Counted from the stretch's first letter, positions 31,353 to 40,531 are shown. The stretch: DNA of 64,000 bases from Streptomyces sp. NBC_01216 (GCF_035994945.1 NZ_CP108677.1:2604001-2668000); one strand, 5' to 3'. Notes: generated by a model not told the origin, from the sequence alone. Numbers and translations are program-made.

Positions 31353-32900
31353 TCAGGCGAGCGGGCCGGTGACCGGTTCGACGGCGGCGATCAGCCCGCC
31401 GGCGCGGACGAAGGCGTCGGCGGCCTCCAGGTCGGGGGCGAGGAAGCGGTCCGGACCAGGCCCCTCGACGCCGGCCTCGCGCAGGGCGGTGACGGCCGCC
31501 TGCGAGGCGGGGGCGGGGGTCAGACCGCGGCGCAGCTCGATGCCCCGGGTGGCGGCGTACAGCTCGACGGCGAGGATCCGGCTCAGGTTGCCGATCGCGG
31601 TGCGCAGTTTGCGGGCGGCGGACCAGCCCATCGAGACGTGGTCCTCCTGCATCGCGGAGGACGGGATCGAGTCGGCGGAGGCGGGCACCGCCAGCCGCTT
31701 CATCTCGCTGACCAGGGCGGCCTGGGTGTACTGGGCGATCATCAGGCCCGAGTCGACACCGGCGTCGTCGGCCAGGAACGGCGGCAGGCCGTGGGACCGG
31801 TTCTTGTCGAGGAGACGGTCGGTGCGGCGCTCGGCGATGGAGCCGAGGTCGGCGGCGGAGATCGCGAGGAAGTCCAGGACGTACGCGACGGGGGCGCCGT
31901 GGAAGTTGCCGTTGGAGCGGACCTGGCCGTCGGACAGCACTACCGGGTTGTCGACGGCGGCGGCCAGCTCCCGCTCGGCGACCAGGCGGGCGTGGGCCAT
32001 GGTGTCGCGGCCGGCGCCGGCGACCTGCGGGGCGCAGCGGACCGAGTAGGCGTCCTGGACGCGCGGGGCCTCCTCCTCCTGGAAGTGGCCGGTGAGGCCG
32101 GAGCCCTTGAGTACGGCGAGCATGTTGGCGGCGGAGGCGCCCTGGCCCGGGTGGGGGCGGATGGCGTGCAGCTCCGGTTCCAGGACCTTCTCGGTGCCGA
32201 GGAGCGCTTCGAGGGAGAGGGCCGCGGTGATGTCGGCGGTCTTGTACAGGTTGTCGAGGTCGGCGAGGGCCATGATCAGCATGCCGAGCATGCCGTCGGT
32301 GCCGTTGAGGAGGGCCAGGCCCTCCTTCTCTCGCAGTTCGACGGGCTGGATACCGGCGGCGGCGAGCAGCTCGCCGGCGGGCTTCACCGTGCCGTCCGCG
32401 TCCTCCGCGTCGCCCTCGCCCATCAGGGCGAGAGCGCAGTGGGAGAGCGGGGCGAGGTCTCCGGAGCAGCCGAGGGAGCCGTACTCGTGCACCACGGGGG
32501 TGATGCCGGCGTTGAGGACGTCGGCCATCGTCTGGGCGACCTCGGGCCGGACGCCGGTGTGCCCGGAGGCGACGGTCTTCAGTCGCAGGAACATCAGGGC
32601 GCGGACGACCTCGCGCTCGACGCGCGGGCCCATGCCGGCGGCGTGCGAGCGGACGATGTTGCGCTGGAGCTGGGCGCGCAGCTCGGGGCTGATGTGGCGG
32701 GTGGCGAGGGCGCCGAACCCGGTCGAGACCCCGTAGACGGGCTCGGGCTTCGCGGCGAGGGCGTCGATGACGGCCCGCGCGTCGGCGAGCGCCTGCACGG
32801 CCTCGGGCGACAGCTCGACGCGGGCGCCGTGGCGGGCGACGTCGATGACGTCTTGGAAGGTGGTGCCGGACGTGCCCAGCACGACGGAGTGCATATCCAT
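31353..32900 (-). CDS. hutH: Histidine ammonia-lyase
   Basis: HutH converts histidine to urocanate, the first step of histidine use. The 515-aa product has YGVSTGFGALATRHI, GSLGCSGDLAPLSH (the MIO-forming Xxx-Ser-Gly), NGTDGMLG, PHPGQGASAANM, and QDAYSVRCAPQV with YDHVSMG-like QEDHVSMGWSAARKLR. The residue before the MIO serine is Cys rather than the common Ala; I recall Cys in Streptomyces histidases. ATG 32900 (MDMHSVV) fits the family start. The gene stands alone, without other hut genes, as in other Streptomyces. Confidence 0.95.
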   Translation of the reverse strand: MDMHSVVLGTSGTTFQDVIDVARHGARVELSPEAVQALADARAVIDALAAKPEPVYGVSTGFGALATRHISPELRAQLQRNIVRSHAAGMGPRVEREVVRALMFLRLKTVASGHTGVRPEVAQTMADVLNAGITPVVHEYGSLGCSGDLAPLSHCALALMGEGDAEDADGTVKPAGELLAAAGIQPVELREKEGLALLNGTDGMLGMLIMALADLDNLYKTADITAALSLEALLGTEKVLEPELHAIRPHPGQGASAANMLAVLKGSGLTGHFQEEEAPRVQDAYSVRCAPQVAGAGRDTMAHARLVAERELAAAVDNPVVLSDGQVRSNGNFHGAPVAYVLDFLAISAADLGSIAERRTDRLLDKNRSHGLPPFLADDAGVDSGLMIAQYTQAALVSEMKRLAVPASADSIPSSAMQEDHVSMGWSAARKLRTAIGNLSRILAVELYAATRGIELRRGLTPAPASQAAVTALREAGVEGPGPDRFLAPDLEAADAFVRAGGLIAAVEPVTGPLA

Positions 32901-33211
32901 ATTCAGCAGCCTACGGACTGAAGACCAACATGTCACTAGTCGTCTGCCGGGCGGGTCCTTACAGGGGTCGCACCCGAGCGCGACCGAGACTCCACGTCCG
33001 TCGGCGGACGACACGCGCCTGTTTCCCCTCGGGCAGGTCTCCTCCCTTTCGTCGGCGGTGGGGCATGACGAGTCCGGTGCCCGGGTAGCCGCCGTCGGCG
33101 CTCGCGAGTGTTCTCCCAGGCGGGTGTCGGCGTCGATGACGACCTGGCGCTTGGTCGTGAGGCGTGTCGGCCTGGCTCCTGAGACAAGGGGTGCGCTACG
33201 CGGGAGCCACG
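32901..33211. other. Intergenic region upstream of hutH
   Basis: It must hold the hutH promoter on the minus strand (near TAGTGACATGTTGGTC in 32926-32941). No gene is seen; the open frames here lack ribosome sites. I see no clear operator. Confidence 0.5.
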
Positions 33212-33727
33212 CTAGTAATAGCCCTTCGCGCCGTCGAGCAACTCCCGGACGATGTCCGCGTGCCCCGCGTGCCGCCCCGTCTCCTCGACGAGGTGGATCA
33301 GCATCCAGCGGAGGTTGGCGCTGCCGGAGTGGAAGTCGGGGTGCCGGCCGACGTCGTCGAGGGAGGCCGCGGCGACGATCTCGTTGCCGCGGGCGCACTG
33401 AGCCTCGTATTCCGCGAGGAGCTCGGTGAGGGGGCGGCCGTCGGTGTGCCAGTCGGCGTCCTCGCTCGACTCGTCGAACGCCGGGTTCTGCTTCTTGTCG
33501 CCGCCGAGGAACAGCACCTCCAGCCACATGTGCTCGGTCCAGCGCATATGGGAGATGAGGCCGGCCATCGTCATGGCCGGTGAGGTCGGAATGACCGAGC
33601 GGTGCGCGTCCTCGTCGCTCAGTCCCTCACATTTCCAGCGCAGGATCTGCCGCTGCAGTTCCAGCCAGCCGGTGAGCGCGGTGCGTTCGTCCGCTTGGAG
33701 CGGGGGGCGTACCAGTTTCGATGTCAT
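33212..33727 (-). CDS. DinB/DUF664 family protein
   Basis: The 171-aa product has the DinB four-helix pattern. TALTGWLELQRQILRWKCEG is the first helix, MTMAGLISHMRWTEHMWLEV supplies the central His, and MLIHLVEETGRHAGHADIVR gives the C-terminal HxxxH motif, so metal binding by three His is expected. DinB-fold proteins include mycothiol- or bacillithiol-dependent transferases, so a thiol-transferase role is possible. ATG 33727 starts the similarity. Confidence 0.9.
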   Translation of the reverse strand: MTSKLVRPPLQADERTALTGWLELQRQILRWKCEGLSDEDAHRSVIPTSPAMTMAGLISHMRWTEHMWLEVLFLGGDKKQNPAFDESSEDADWHTDGRPLTELLAEYEAQCARGNEIVAAASLDDVGRHPDFHSGSANLRWMLIHLVEETGRHAGHADIVRELLDGAKGYY

Positions 33728-34003
33728 GTCGGCGCACGCTACCCGGGGCGGCCTGGAGAGGGACACCTGGATTTGCGGGCTCCTCCGCGATTGACGATCT
33801 CCGTCACGGTCGGGGACATCGGGGGTCGTCATGCGAGTTGTCCGAATTGTAATGACTCATCAGGTCCGTGTGGTGATGGCGCATCTCCCGATGACCCGCT
33901 GAACCGCCCTCCAGGCGAATGGCGGTGCGGCTGTTGCCGAAGAGCACGGCGGGGGGCGGCTGCCAGGGCGTGACCGCCCGGCCCGAGGCCACCCGACAGG
34001 CGC

Positions 34004-34195
34004 TCAGACCGTGTGGGCGCTCGCGAACGCGGTGAACACGGTCCAGGCGGCGGGGGCGGCCGTCAGCTCGCCCCTGGCGTGGTCCTTGGTGTCGCGGACG
34101 TGGACGCGGGGGAGGTTGTCGGCGACTTCGACGCAGGCGTCGTTGTCGGCGCCGCTGTAGGTGCTCTTGTGCCAGTTCGGAGAGGTGTCAGTCAT
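34004..34195 (-). CDS. DUF397 domain protein
   Basis: The 63-aa product is a textbook DUF397: NWHKSTYSGADNDACVEVAD, NLPRVHVRDTKDHARGELTA and APAAWTVFTAF. It overlaps the end of the XRE-DUF5753 gene by eight bases and is transcribed with it. The pair follows the BldB/AbaA-like arrangement of regulator plus small acidic partner known in Streptomyces development, though this pair's role is unknown. Confidence 0.93.
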   Translation of the reverse strand: MTDTSPNWHKSTYSGADNDACVEVADNLPRVHVRDTKDHARGELTAAPAAWTVFTAFASAHTV

Positions 34196-35009
34196 CGTGT
34201 TCCTTCGCGATAGCACGCATCAGCCGGAGGGACGCCCGGACGCCCAACGCACCCTGTTGCAGCAGATCATAGACACGCTGAAATCGCATCACCTCGGCCG
34301 GTTCCTCGGTGTAGTTGCCGGTGCTGAACCCCTCCGTGTACGCCCCACGAACACCCTGGGGAAGCGTGAGGAGAGCGACCGAACCAGGCACCGGCGTCCC
34401 TTTCATGGGGAGTAACTGGATGTTCACGTGCGGGCGTTCGCCCAGGTCCAGCAGGTGCTCGATCTGTGCGCGCATCACCTGACCGCCGCCGATGTCGCGG
34501 CGCAGGGCGGCCTCGTCGAGCACGACCACCATCCAGGGCGGGTCGGGCCGGGCGAGCACCGTCTGGCGCTCCATCCGCCTGCGTACGTAGTCGCCGATCT
34601 GCGCCGCGTCACCGGGGAGACCGGCCTCCATCACCGCGCGGGCGTAGTCGGCGGTCTGCAGCAGGCCGGGCACGACGAGCGAGAACTCGTGTATGGCGGT
34701 GGCCTCGAGCTGCCGGCGCAGGTACGTCTTCGCGTAGTCGCGCACGTTCTGCTCGGTCAGGATCCTCACCAGGCTCACCAGCGTGCCGGGCGGAAGCCGC
34801 AGGACGATCTCCAGCTTCTTCGCCAGGTCCCGGTCCGGGGGGTCCTCGCCCCGCTCGATCGCGGAGATCCGGCTTCCGCTGCTGAAGACCTGTGTCGCCA
34901 GGTGCGCCTGCGTCCACTCACGGCCGAGCGCCAGGCGTGCCTCGCGCACCACGTTTCCGAGGTACTGCTGGATGCCGTCCCCCGGGTCCAGTTCCTTCGC
35001 TCCTGGCAT
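34188..35009 (-). CDS. XRE-family regulator with DUF5753
   Basis: The 273-aa product has an N-terminal HTH (LGNVVREARLALGREWTQAH, QVFSSGSRISAIERGEDPPD) and a DUF5753 ligand/partner domain (EFSLVVPGLLQTADYARAVM, RRRMERQTVLARPDPPW, VNIQLLPMKGTPVPGS). It is the regulator half of an XRE/DUF397 pair with the gene at 34004. ATG 35009 is followed by a divergent pair of small genes about 110 bases away. A role in antibiotic or sporulation control is typical of the family but not shown here. Confidence 0.93.
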   Translation of the reverse strand: MPGAKELDPGDGIQQYLGNVVREARLALGREWTQAHLATQVFSSGSRISAIERGEDPPDRDLAKKLEIVLRLPPGTLVSLVRILTEQNVRDYAKTYLRRQLEATAIHEFSLVVPGLLQTADYARAVMEAGLPGDAAQIGDYVRRRMERQTVLARPDPPWMVVVLDEAALRRDIGGGQVMRAQIEHLLDLGERPHVNIQLLPMKGTPVPGSVALLTLPQGVRGAYTEGFSTGNYTEEPAEVMRFQRVYDLLQQGALGVRASLRLMRAIAKEHDD

Positions 35010-35118
35010 ATGCCCCGTTCCTCACCTGCGCCTGGGAACCCAACTCCTGGTGAGCGTAGGGGCGTCCGCGTCATCGTTGAGTCGTCCCGGAGGAGAACCA
35101 CCAGAAAGTGAGCCCTCC

Positions 35119-35361
35119 ATGCGTACGCCCACGAACGCTCCCCCGTTCCGCCCGGTCTCCGAGTCCGAGGCCGCCCAGGTGTTCCGCGACCTCAAGGCCG
35201 CCATGGAGGTGGTCGGCCTCCCCTCCGACGGCCTCTACCGTGATGTCAGACGCGGCGCCGAGGGCGGTGCCGACATCCACGTGTACGGCCTCGGTGTCGT
35301 CACCCTGAGCGGTGCCAAGCGCCTCGCCGCCCTCCTCCACGCGGCCCGGCGGGAAGGGTGA
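35119..35361 (+). CDS. Small conserved protein divergent from the XRE gene
   Basis: The 80-aa product has FRPVSESEAAQVFRDLKAAM, VVGLPSDGLYRDVRRGAEGG and VYGLGVVTLSGAKRLAALLH. No domain is recognised, but similar proteins accompany XRE/DUF397 loci in Streptomyces. ATG 35119 has only a weak RBS. It overlaps the next gene by four bases. Confidence 0.75.
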   Translation: MRTPTNAPPFRPVSESEAAQVFRDLKAAMEVVGLPSDGLYRDVRRGAEGGADIHVYGLGVVTLSGAKRLAALLHAARREG

Positions 35362-35582
35362 GGTACCGGAAGGGCGATGTCGTGACGGACGCGACCCGGG
35401 CCCTCACGGGCGAAGTCCGCGAGGTGCGCGGAAACGTACTGACCCTGGTCCGTCCCCGTGGTCACGTATGGGAGGCGACGGCGGAGGAGTGCTGGACGGC
35501 GAGCCCTCAGGAGCGCGCGAGCATGACCCCGCGCGGGGCCGTGCGCCTCATCAGTACGTCGCCCATGCCTCCCCCTGCCTGA
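35358..35582 (+). CDS. Small conserved protein with KOW-like start
   Basis: The 74-aa product begins RYRKGDVVTDATRALTGEVR, then VRGNVLTLVRPRGHVWEATA and ECW. The first half resembles a small beta-barrel of the KOW/SH3 kind, but that is a visual guess. GTG 35358 overlaps the upstream stop as GTGA. Similar small proteins follow the preceding family in other XRE/DUF397 loci. Confidence 0.75.
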   Translation: MRYRKGDVVTDATRALTGEVREVRGNVLTLVRPRGHVWEATAEECWTASPQERASMTPRGAVRLISTSPMPPPA

Positions 35583-35691
35583 ATCGCGGTCGCCGTGGCC
35601 GACCGCGTCTCCGAGGGTCGGACGGCTCGAAGTCCCGCCCGCGTGAGCCCGCCTGAGGGGGCATCACTCGTACGGGCGGTTCTTCACTCCG

Positions 35692-35703
35692 CGTATCGAT
35701 ACG
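35692..35703. promoter_or_regulatory. Palindrome upstream of the HTH gene
   Basis: CGTATCGATACG is a perfect 12-bp palindrome, followed at 35705-35712 by GCATATGC. It lies about 45 bases before the next gene's ATG, in a promoter position. Confidence 0.45.
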
Positions 35704-35745
35704 GGCATATGCCATGCGGTACGTTCGCGCAAAACGGCCCCCGCG

Positions 35746-36921
35746 ATGGTTCGCACCCATCAGCGAGGGCCTCGACCACCAGTGGAAAAGACGTCCACCG
35801 TGATCTACCGGCACTTTAGCGCGCCCGAGCGCGCCTTCAGTCAGCTCTCCCACGAGTTGATCCGGCATCCGCGCCTCGACTCCGACGCCGTACGCCTCCT
35901 GACCTGGCAGCTCTCCCTGCACCCGAACGCGAAGGAGCCCCTGTCCCGTACCGCCGAACGCGCCCGGATCGGGGCGACCGCCTTCACCCGCGCCAAGCGG
36001 CAGCTGAAGAGCGAGGGCTTCGTGCACGAGCGGCGGGTACAGGGGGCCGGTGGGCTCTGGGTGACCCAACAGCTCGTCTCCAGCGTGCCGTTGAGCTCCG
36101 GGGAAGCCGCCAAGATCCTCGGCGCGATGCCTCTGCGGACCAGCGCGGAAGGGGTGTCGTCGCAGGTGGCACCGAGTCACGGCCATCCGGCCGTCGGTGC
36201 GCCGAGTGCCCGGCGCGCCGACGGTCTTCCAAGGAAACACCGAGAGGAAGACACCTCCAACCCTCCGCCGGAGCCCGAGCCGGAGCCGACGCACGAACCG
36301 GAAGCCCAGGCGGAACCGGAACCGGAACCGGAACCCGGGCCCGCGAACGGGCCGGAGACGGAAACCGAAGCCGAAGCCGAGGCCGTGGAGGGGTCCGAGC
36401 CCGCCGACGACGTGCCCGACGAGGCCCGAGTGGTCGTCGCCGCCTTCCCGCTGCTCTCCCCCGCTCTGCGCCACATCCCCCCGGGCATGCGGGAGGAGCT
36501 GACCGAGCTCACCGCCGGCTGGCTGGCCGCGGGCCACAGCTCCGCCGACATCCACGCCCACGTCCGGCGCGGCCTCCCCGGCGCGGACACCCCCGTCCAC
36601 CGGCCGGGCGGGCTGCTGCGCTATCTGCTCCGCGAGGTCCCAGCGGTACCGCCCGCACCACCCGCGCCACCCGCCGCGCCGACCCCGGCCCCCGCCGACG
36701 GGCCCCGCCTCTCCGCCCGCCTCGCCGGGACACGCGAGTGCGAGGGCGACCACGTCCAGCCGATGCTCTTCCGGCCACTCGGCGACGAGACGCGCTGCGC
36801 CGCCTGCGCCCCCACGCCCTCGACGGACATCCAGCCGGCCCTCGGACCAAGGGCGCCCTCCCCCTCCGGCCGCTCCGGCCGGCGGGCCTCGACTCGCCCC
36901 GACGCCCACCCCGGTGCGTGA
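35746..36921 (+). CDS. Helix-turn-helix protein with acidic repeat linker
   Basis: The product is 391 aa from ATG 35746; GTG 35782 or GTG 35800 are also possible, since YRHFSAPERAFSQLSHELIR begins the conserved part. An N-terminal winged-helix domain has RLLTWQLSLHPNAKEPLSRT and TAFTRAKRQLKSEGFVHERR, like replication-initiator or plasmid HTH domains. A long linker rich in repeated Glu-Pro (EPEPEPEP type) follows. A C-terminal helical domain (HIPPGMREELTELTAGWLAA, HVRRGLPG) and a Cys pair (CAAC) come after, then a basic tail. Similar proteins are common in Streptomyces; function is unknown. Confidence 0.82.
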   Translation: MVRTHQRGPRPPVEKTSTVIYRHFSAPERAFSQLSHELIRHPRLDSDAVRLLTWQLSLHPNAKEPLSRTAERARIGATAFTRAKRQLKSEGFVHERRVQGAGGLWVTQQLVSSVPLSSGEAAKILGAMPLRTSAEGVSSQVAPSHGHPAVGAPSARRADGLPRKHREEDTSNPPPEPEPEPTHEPEAQAEPEPEPEPGPANGPETETEAEAEAVEGSEPADDVPDEARVVVAAFPLLSPALRHIPPGMREELTELTAGWLAAGHSSADIHAHVRRGLPGADTPVHRPGGLLRYLLREVPAVPPAPPAPPAAPTPAPADGPRLSARLAGTRECEGDHVQPMLFRPLGDETRCAACAPTPSTDIQPALGPRAPSPSGRSGRRASTRPDAHPGA

Positions 36922-36986
36922 CGCCGGGGGCGCGGGCGGCGAAACGCGGGGCACGCGTGGCCGTCGGGCCACCCGTCACCCGCCGC

Positions 36987-38102
36987 CTACAGCGGCGGCG
37001 CGTCGCGGAAGCGGCGGCGGTCCCGGCCGCCGGGGGGCGCGTCCGCGAGGCGGAGGACCGAGCCGTCGCGTCCCGCCACCACCGGCTTCGCCGATTTCGC
37101 CGCCTTGGCCTGGTACTGCGCCGCGTCCGCGAGGCGGAAGAGGCGGCGCGCGGACTTCAGCGGGCCGATCGGGTCGCCCGTGGACGCCACCCCGCAGGCG
37201 ACCCCCTCGCCGAGCTCCAGCTCCCCGGCCCGGACGCACAGCTCGTCGGCGGCGGCCACCACCTCGTCGGCCGTGGGGCCCACCGAGAGCAGGCAGAACT
37301 CGTCACCGCCGAGCCGCGCCGAGAGCGCTCCCGGCAGCATGGCGCCGCAGCGGGAGAGCACCGAGCCGAACCGTTCCAGCAACCGGTCGCCGACGGCGTG
37401 CCCATGGGTGTCGTTCACCCGCTTCAGACCGTTGAGGTCGCAGACGACCAGGCTCACCACGGAGCCGTCCGTCCGGTAGCGCTCGATGGCCTCGTCGAGC
37501 CGTGTGTCCACGGCGCGCCGGTTCGCGAGACCGGTGAGCGGGTCGGTGAAGGCCAGCTTGCGCACCTCTTCCAGGCGCTCCGCCTGGGCGATCCCGGCCG
37601 CCACGACGGCCGCGAGCACGGCCGCGAAGTCCGCGTCGTCACGGCCGAACACCCGGACGCCGGCCGGTCGGGCCACGTACAGCTCGCCCCAGGCACGCCC
37701 GTGCAGCACGATCGGCGCGACCACGCAACAGCCGCGGTCTCGTCTGCGCAGTCCGGTGACCCGTCCGGTGGAGACGCTGTCGCCCACCGTCTCCACCCAG
37801 GCGTCGGGCTCGCCGCCGCCGACCCAGCGTTCGTGCAGGAATTCCGTGATCTCGGGGAACTGGTGCACGGGGTAGGTCTCGGCGTCGGGGAACTCCTCCT
37901 CCCCCGCGGCCCGCTGTCCGGCGTTCACCAGTACCTTGAGCCGCCCGCGGTCACGTTCCCAGACCGACAGCGCGGCGAAGGTGCCGTCGAGCCCCCTGCA
38001 GGCGCCGAGCGCCGCCGCCCGCCAGAACTCGCGCGGGGTGTGCGCCGCCGCCATCGCCTGCGCCAGCGCCACCACGGCCCGAAGCCGCACGTCCTCTCCC
38101 AT
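36987..38102 (-). CDS. GAF-GGDEF protein, probable diguanylate cyclase
   Basis: The 371-aa product has an N-terminal GAF-like domain (about residues 20-175). A GGDEF domain follows with FTDPLTGLANRRAVDTRLDE, DLNGLKRVNDTHGHAVGDRL and the intact active site ARLGGDEFCLL. It should make cyclic di-GMP, which binds BldD and controls Streptomyces development. No RxxD inhibitory site precedes GGDEF, so product inhibition may be absent. No EAL domain or membrane segment is present. The position fits the SCO4931 (CdgE) locus as I remember it. ATG 38102 follows GGAGGA. Confidence 0.92.
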   Translation of the reverse strand: MGEDVRLRAVVALAQAMAAAHTPREFWRAAALGACRGLDGTFAALSVWERDRGRLKVLVNAGQRAAGEEEFPDAETYPVHQFPEITEFLHERWVGGGEPDAWVETVGDSVSTGRVTGLRRRDRGCCVVAPIVLHGRAWGELYVARPAGVRVFGRDDADFAAVLAAVVAAGIAQAERLEEVRKLAFTDPLTGLANRRAVDTRLDEAIERYRTDGSVVSLVVCDLNGLKRVNDTHGHAVGDRLLERFGSVLSRCGAMLPGALSARLGGDEFCLLSVGPTADEVVAAADELCVRAGELELGEGVACGVASTGDPIGPLKSARRLFRLADAAQYQAKAAKSAKPVVAGRDGSVLRLADAPPGGRDRRRFRDAPPL

Positions 38103-38276
38103 TCCTCCAGCTTAGGGAGGTTTGCTCCATTTTCACTGGCGGGGCATCACAGAATGTGACAATTAAGGACATATGGATGCATTTGGTAGCGGGCCTTCGC
38201 GTCGGAAGCGACCGGGAGTATCCTCCGCGCTCGTTTCGAGGCACGGACGGGGAGGCGCGGACGGGCCGGCGCGCCC

Positions 38277-39074
38277 TCACTCACCCGGCCACGCCGGCTT
38301 GCGCTTCTCGTTGAAGGCCGCCACGCCCTCCGCGCGGTCTCCCGAGAAGGCCACCGCCCGCCACGCCGCGTCCTCGACCTCCAGGCCGGCCCGCAGGTCG
38401 AGTCCGTGGCCGAGCCGCATCGCCCGCTTGGCCGCGCGCAGACCGACCGGCGAGTTAGCGGCGATACGCTCCGCGAGCTCCAGGGCCGCCGTGCGGGCGT
38501 CCTCCTCCAGCAGGTCCACCAGGCCCAGCGCGCGCGCCTCGGCCGCCTCGACCCGGCGTGCCGTGAAGACCAGCTCCGCCGCCCGCGCGGCGCCGACCCG
38601 ACGCGGCAGCAGCTGGGTACCGCCGCCGCCGGGGATGACACCCACCGAGACCTCCGGCAGACCGACCACGGCCGTGGCGTCGGCGACGATCAGGTCACAG
38701 GCGAGCGCCAGCTCGAATCCGCCGCCCAGCGCGAAGCCGTGGACCGCGGCGATCGTGGGCATCGGCAGCTCCAGGACACCGGTGTAGCCGGCGCGCGAGG
38801 TGGGCCGCTGACGGAGCATGTCCGCGTCCGTGAAGGAGTTGCGCTCCTTGAGGTCGGCGCCGACACAGAAGGCCCGGTCGTTCGACGAGGTCAGCACGGT
38901 CACCCGGACCGAGGTGTCCTCCGCGAGCGCCGCGCAGGCGGCCGTGATGGAGCGGGCCATCTCCAGGGAGACCGCGTTCATCGCCTTGGGCCGGTCGAGG
39001 ACGAACTCGGCGACGTGCCCCTGCCTGCGTACCGCGACGAACTCACCAAAGCGCTGTTCGGCCTGCTCGGTCAT
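38277..39074 (-). CDS. Enoyl-CoA hydratase/isomerase family protein
   Basis: The 265-aa product is a crotonase-fold enzyme: LDRPKAMNAVSLEMA, AFCVGADLKERNSF (first oxyanion-hole strand), HGFALGGGFELALACDLIVA and LPEVSVGVIPGGGGTQLLPR with the catalytic Glu in PEVSVG. It probably hydrates enoyl-CoA in fatty-acid or branched-chain degradation. The substrate is not clear from sequence. ATG 39074 begins the fold. A short direct repeat separates it from cya. Confidence 0.92.
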   Translation of the reverse strand: MTEQAEQRFGEFVAVRRQGHVAEFVLDRPKAMNAVSLEMARSITAACAALAEDTSVRVTVLTSSNDRAFCVGADLKERNSFTDADMLRQRPTSRAGYTGVLELPMPTIAAVHGFALGGGFELALACDLIVADATAVVGLPEVSVGVIPGGGGTQLLPRRVGAARAAELVFTARRVEAAEARALGLVDLLEEDARTAALELAERIAANSPVGLRAAKRAMRLGHGLDLRAGLEVEDAAWRAVAFSGDRAEGVAAFNEKRKPAWPGE

Positions 39075-39175
39075 GACCGCTCCCTCCCGGTTAACGAGTG
39101 TTCACCGGGATCCTAGGCCCCCCGTCTGGATCTTGTCTGGCCCCCGCCCACCGGGCGGCACGGGCCGGGCCAGCA

Positions 39176-39205
39176 CAGCACGGGCCAGGACAGCACGGGC
39201 CAGGA
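39176..39205 (+). repeat. Two tandem 15-bp repeats
   Basis: CAGCACGGGCCAGGA occurs twice in tandem at 39176-39190 and 39191-39205, with a partial third unit just to the left. It lies between the cya stop and the enoyl-CoA hydratase start. Confidence 0.7.
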
Positions 39206-39209
39206 CGGC

Positions 39210-40349
39210 TCAGGAGGGCCGACGGCCGAGCTGCCAGGGCTCCACGACGCCGAGGCCGCGCACCGGCCGCTGCCACATGGGCTGGAGCGCGAAACGGTAG
39301 GCGGGCGGCTCCTCGCCCTCCTTCTCGGCCCTGGCCGCCTCCTCGGCCGCGCGTGCCTCGGAGGCGGGCGCGTCGCCGGTCCGGACGAGTTCCTCGGCGA
39401 GCGCGCCGTCGACCAGCACGGCGTCCTTGGGCGCTATCGAGGTGAGCCTGCTCGCCAGGTTCACCGTCGTCCCGAAGACGTCGCCCATCCGGGTCGTCAC
39501 AGTGCCGAAGGCGATGCCGACGCGCAGGGAGGGCATCGTCTCGTCGTGGCCGAGCGTCTCGATCAGCCGCAGGGCGATCTCGGCCGCCGTGCCCGCGTCG
39601 TCGGCGCAGTACAGCACCTCGTCGCCGAGGGTCTTGATCAGCCGTCCGCCGTGCGCGGCGACCAGGTCGGCGCAGGTGGTCTCGAATGCCTCGACGAGTT
39701 CGCCGAGCTCCTCCTCCTCCAGCCGGCGGGTCAGCCGGGTGAAGCCGACCAGGTCCGCGAACCCGACGGCGAGCCGCCGGTCGACCATCTCCTCGTCGTC
39801 GGCCGCCTGCACGACCCGGCCGGTGGCGGCGGCCAGCTGCCGGCGCCACACGTAGATCAGGAACTCCTCCAGTTCGGGCAGGAGCAACTCGACCAGGGGG
39901 TAGGTGACCTCGGTCCGGGTCATGCCGGGCTCGGGGGGCTCGGTCAGGCCCTCCAGGAAGGAGTCGATCTGCCATTCGGCCAGCCGGGCGGTGGTCTGAC
40001 CGGTGGACCGGGCGACCTGCACGGCCATCGGCTCGCTCAGCAGCCCCGCCTCGACGAGACCGGCCAGCCGCCGCAGGGCGAGCACGTCGGCCTCGGTGAG
40101 GGCCTTGGCCTGACCGATGTCGGCGAATCCCATGGCCCGCCAGAAGCGGGAGGCGAGCTCCATCGAGACGCCGGCGGTGCGGGCCGCCTGGAAGGGGGTG
40201 TAGCGCCGGTCCGCGCCCAGAATCAGCTGTTCGAGGCGGATCGCCAGGGGGTCGTCGCTCGGCTCGGCCGTGTGGTCGACGACATGGTGAGGTGTGGGGT
40301 ACGTGGCCGGCTCGGCCTCGCCGCCGTTGCCCGCGTCGTCGACGGTCAC
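39210..40349 (-). CDS. cya: Adenylate cyclase (class III)
   Basis: Cya makes cAMP, which in Streptomyces affects germination and secondary metabolism. The 379-aa product has an N-terminal adenylate-cyclase regulatory part with LGADRRYTPFQAARTAGVSM and EADVLALRRLAGLVEAGLLS. The class III catalytic domain follows: VGFADLVGFTRLTRRLEEEE (metal Asp), GGRLIKTLGDEVLYCADD and GIAFGTVTTRMGDVFGTTVN. I chose GTG 40349, five bases after AGGAGG; a longer open frame to 40439 lacks this support. From memory, this is the SCO4928 position and length (about 380 aa). Confidence 0.94.
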   Translation of the reverse strand: MTVDDAGNGGEAEPATYPTPHHVVDHTAEPSDDPLAIRLEQLILGADRRYTPFQAARTAGVSMELASRFWRAMGFADIGQAKALTEADVLALRRLAGLVEAGLLSEPMAVQVARSTGQTTARLAEWQIDSFLEGLTEPPEPGMTRTEVTYPLVELLLPELEEFLIYVWRRQLAAATGRVVQAADDEEMVDRRLAVGFADLVGFTRLTRRLEEEELGELVEAFETTCADLVAAHGGRLIKTLGDEVLYCADDAGTAAEIALRLIETLGHDETMPSLRVGIAFGTVTTRMGDVFGTTVNLASRLTSIAPKDAVLVDGALAEELVRTGDAPASEARAAEEAARAEKEGEEPPAYRFALQPMWQRPVRGLGVVEPWQLGRRPS

Positions 40350-40531
40350 CGGCCGCCTCCTGCCCGTTCCCTGCCCACTGCCCTGCCGATCTGTCGCCTG
40401 GATCGCGCTCCACGATACGACAGGTGTGTGCTGGCTCACGCCCGAACCGTCCCGGGCCGTCGCGTCTTCGCGTCGGGGACACGTGTTCCCGGGATGGGAG
40501 CGCCCGTCCCCGACGGCCCTACGAACGCAGG

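Noticed and set aside
31353..32900. hutH MIO motif Cys-Ser-Gly as a defective active site
   Set aside because: The serine and glycine that cyclise are present and I recall Cys in Streptomyces histidases, so it is a lineage variant.
33804..33992. 62-aa minus-strand frame between the DinB and DUF397 genes
   Set aside because: It is protein-like in part (RAVTPWQPPPAVLFGNSRTA) but has no ribosome site or recognised family, and overlaps no conserved context I can confirm.
38147..38159. TCACA-GAA-TGTGA dyad near cya, as a CRP site
   Set aside because: The half sites are in the opposite order to the TGTGA-N6-TCACA CRP consensus and the spacing is wrong, so it is not evidence for CRP.
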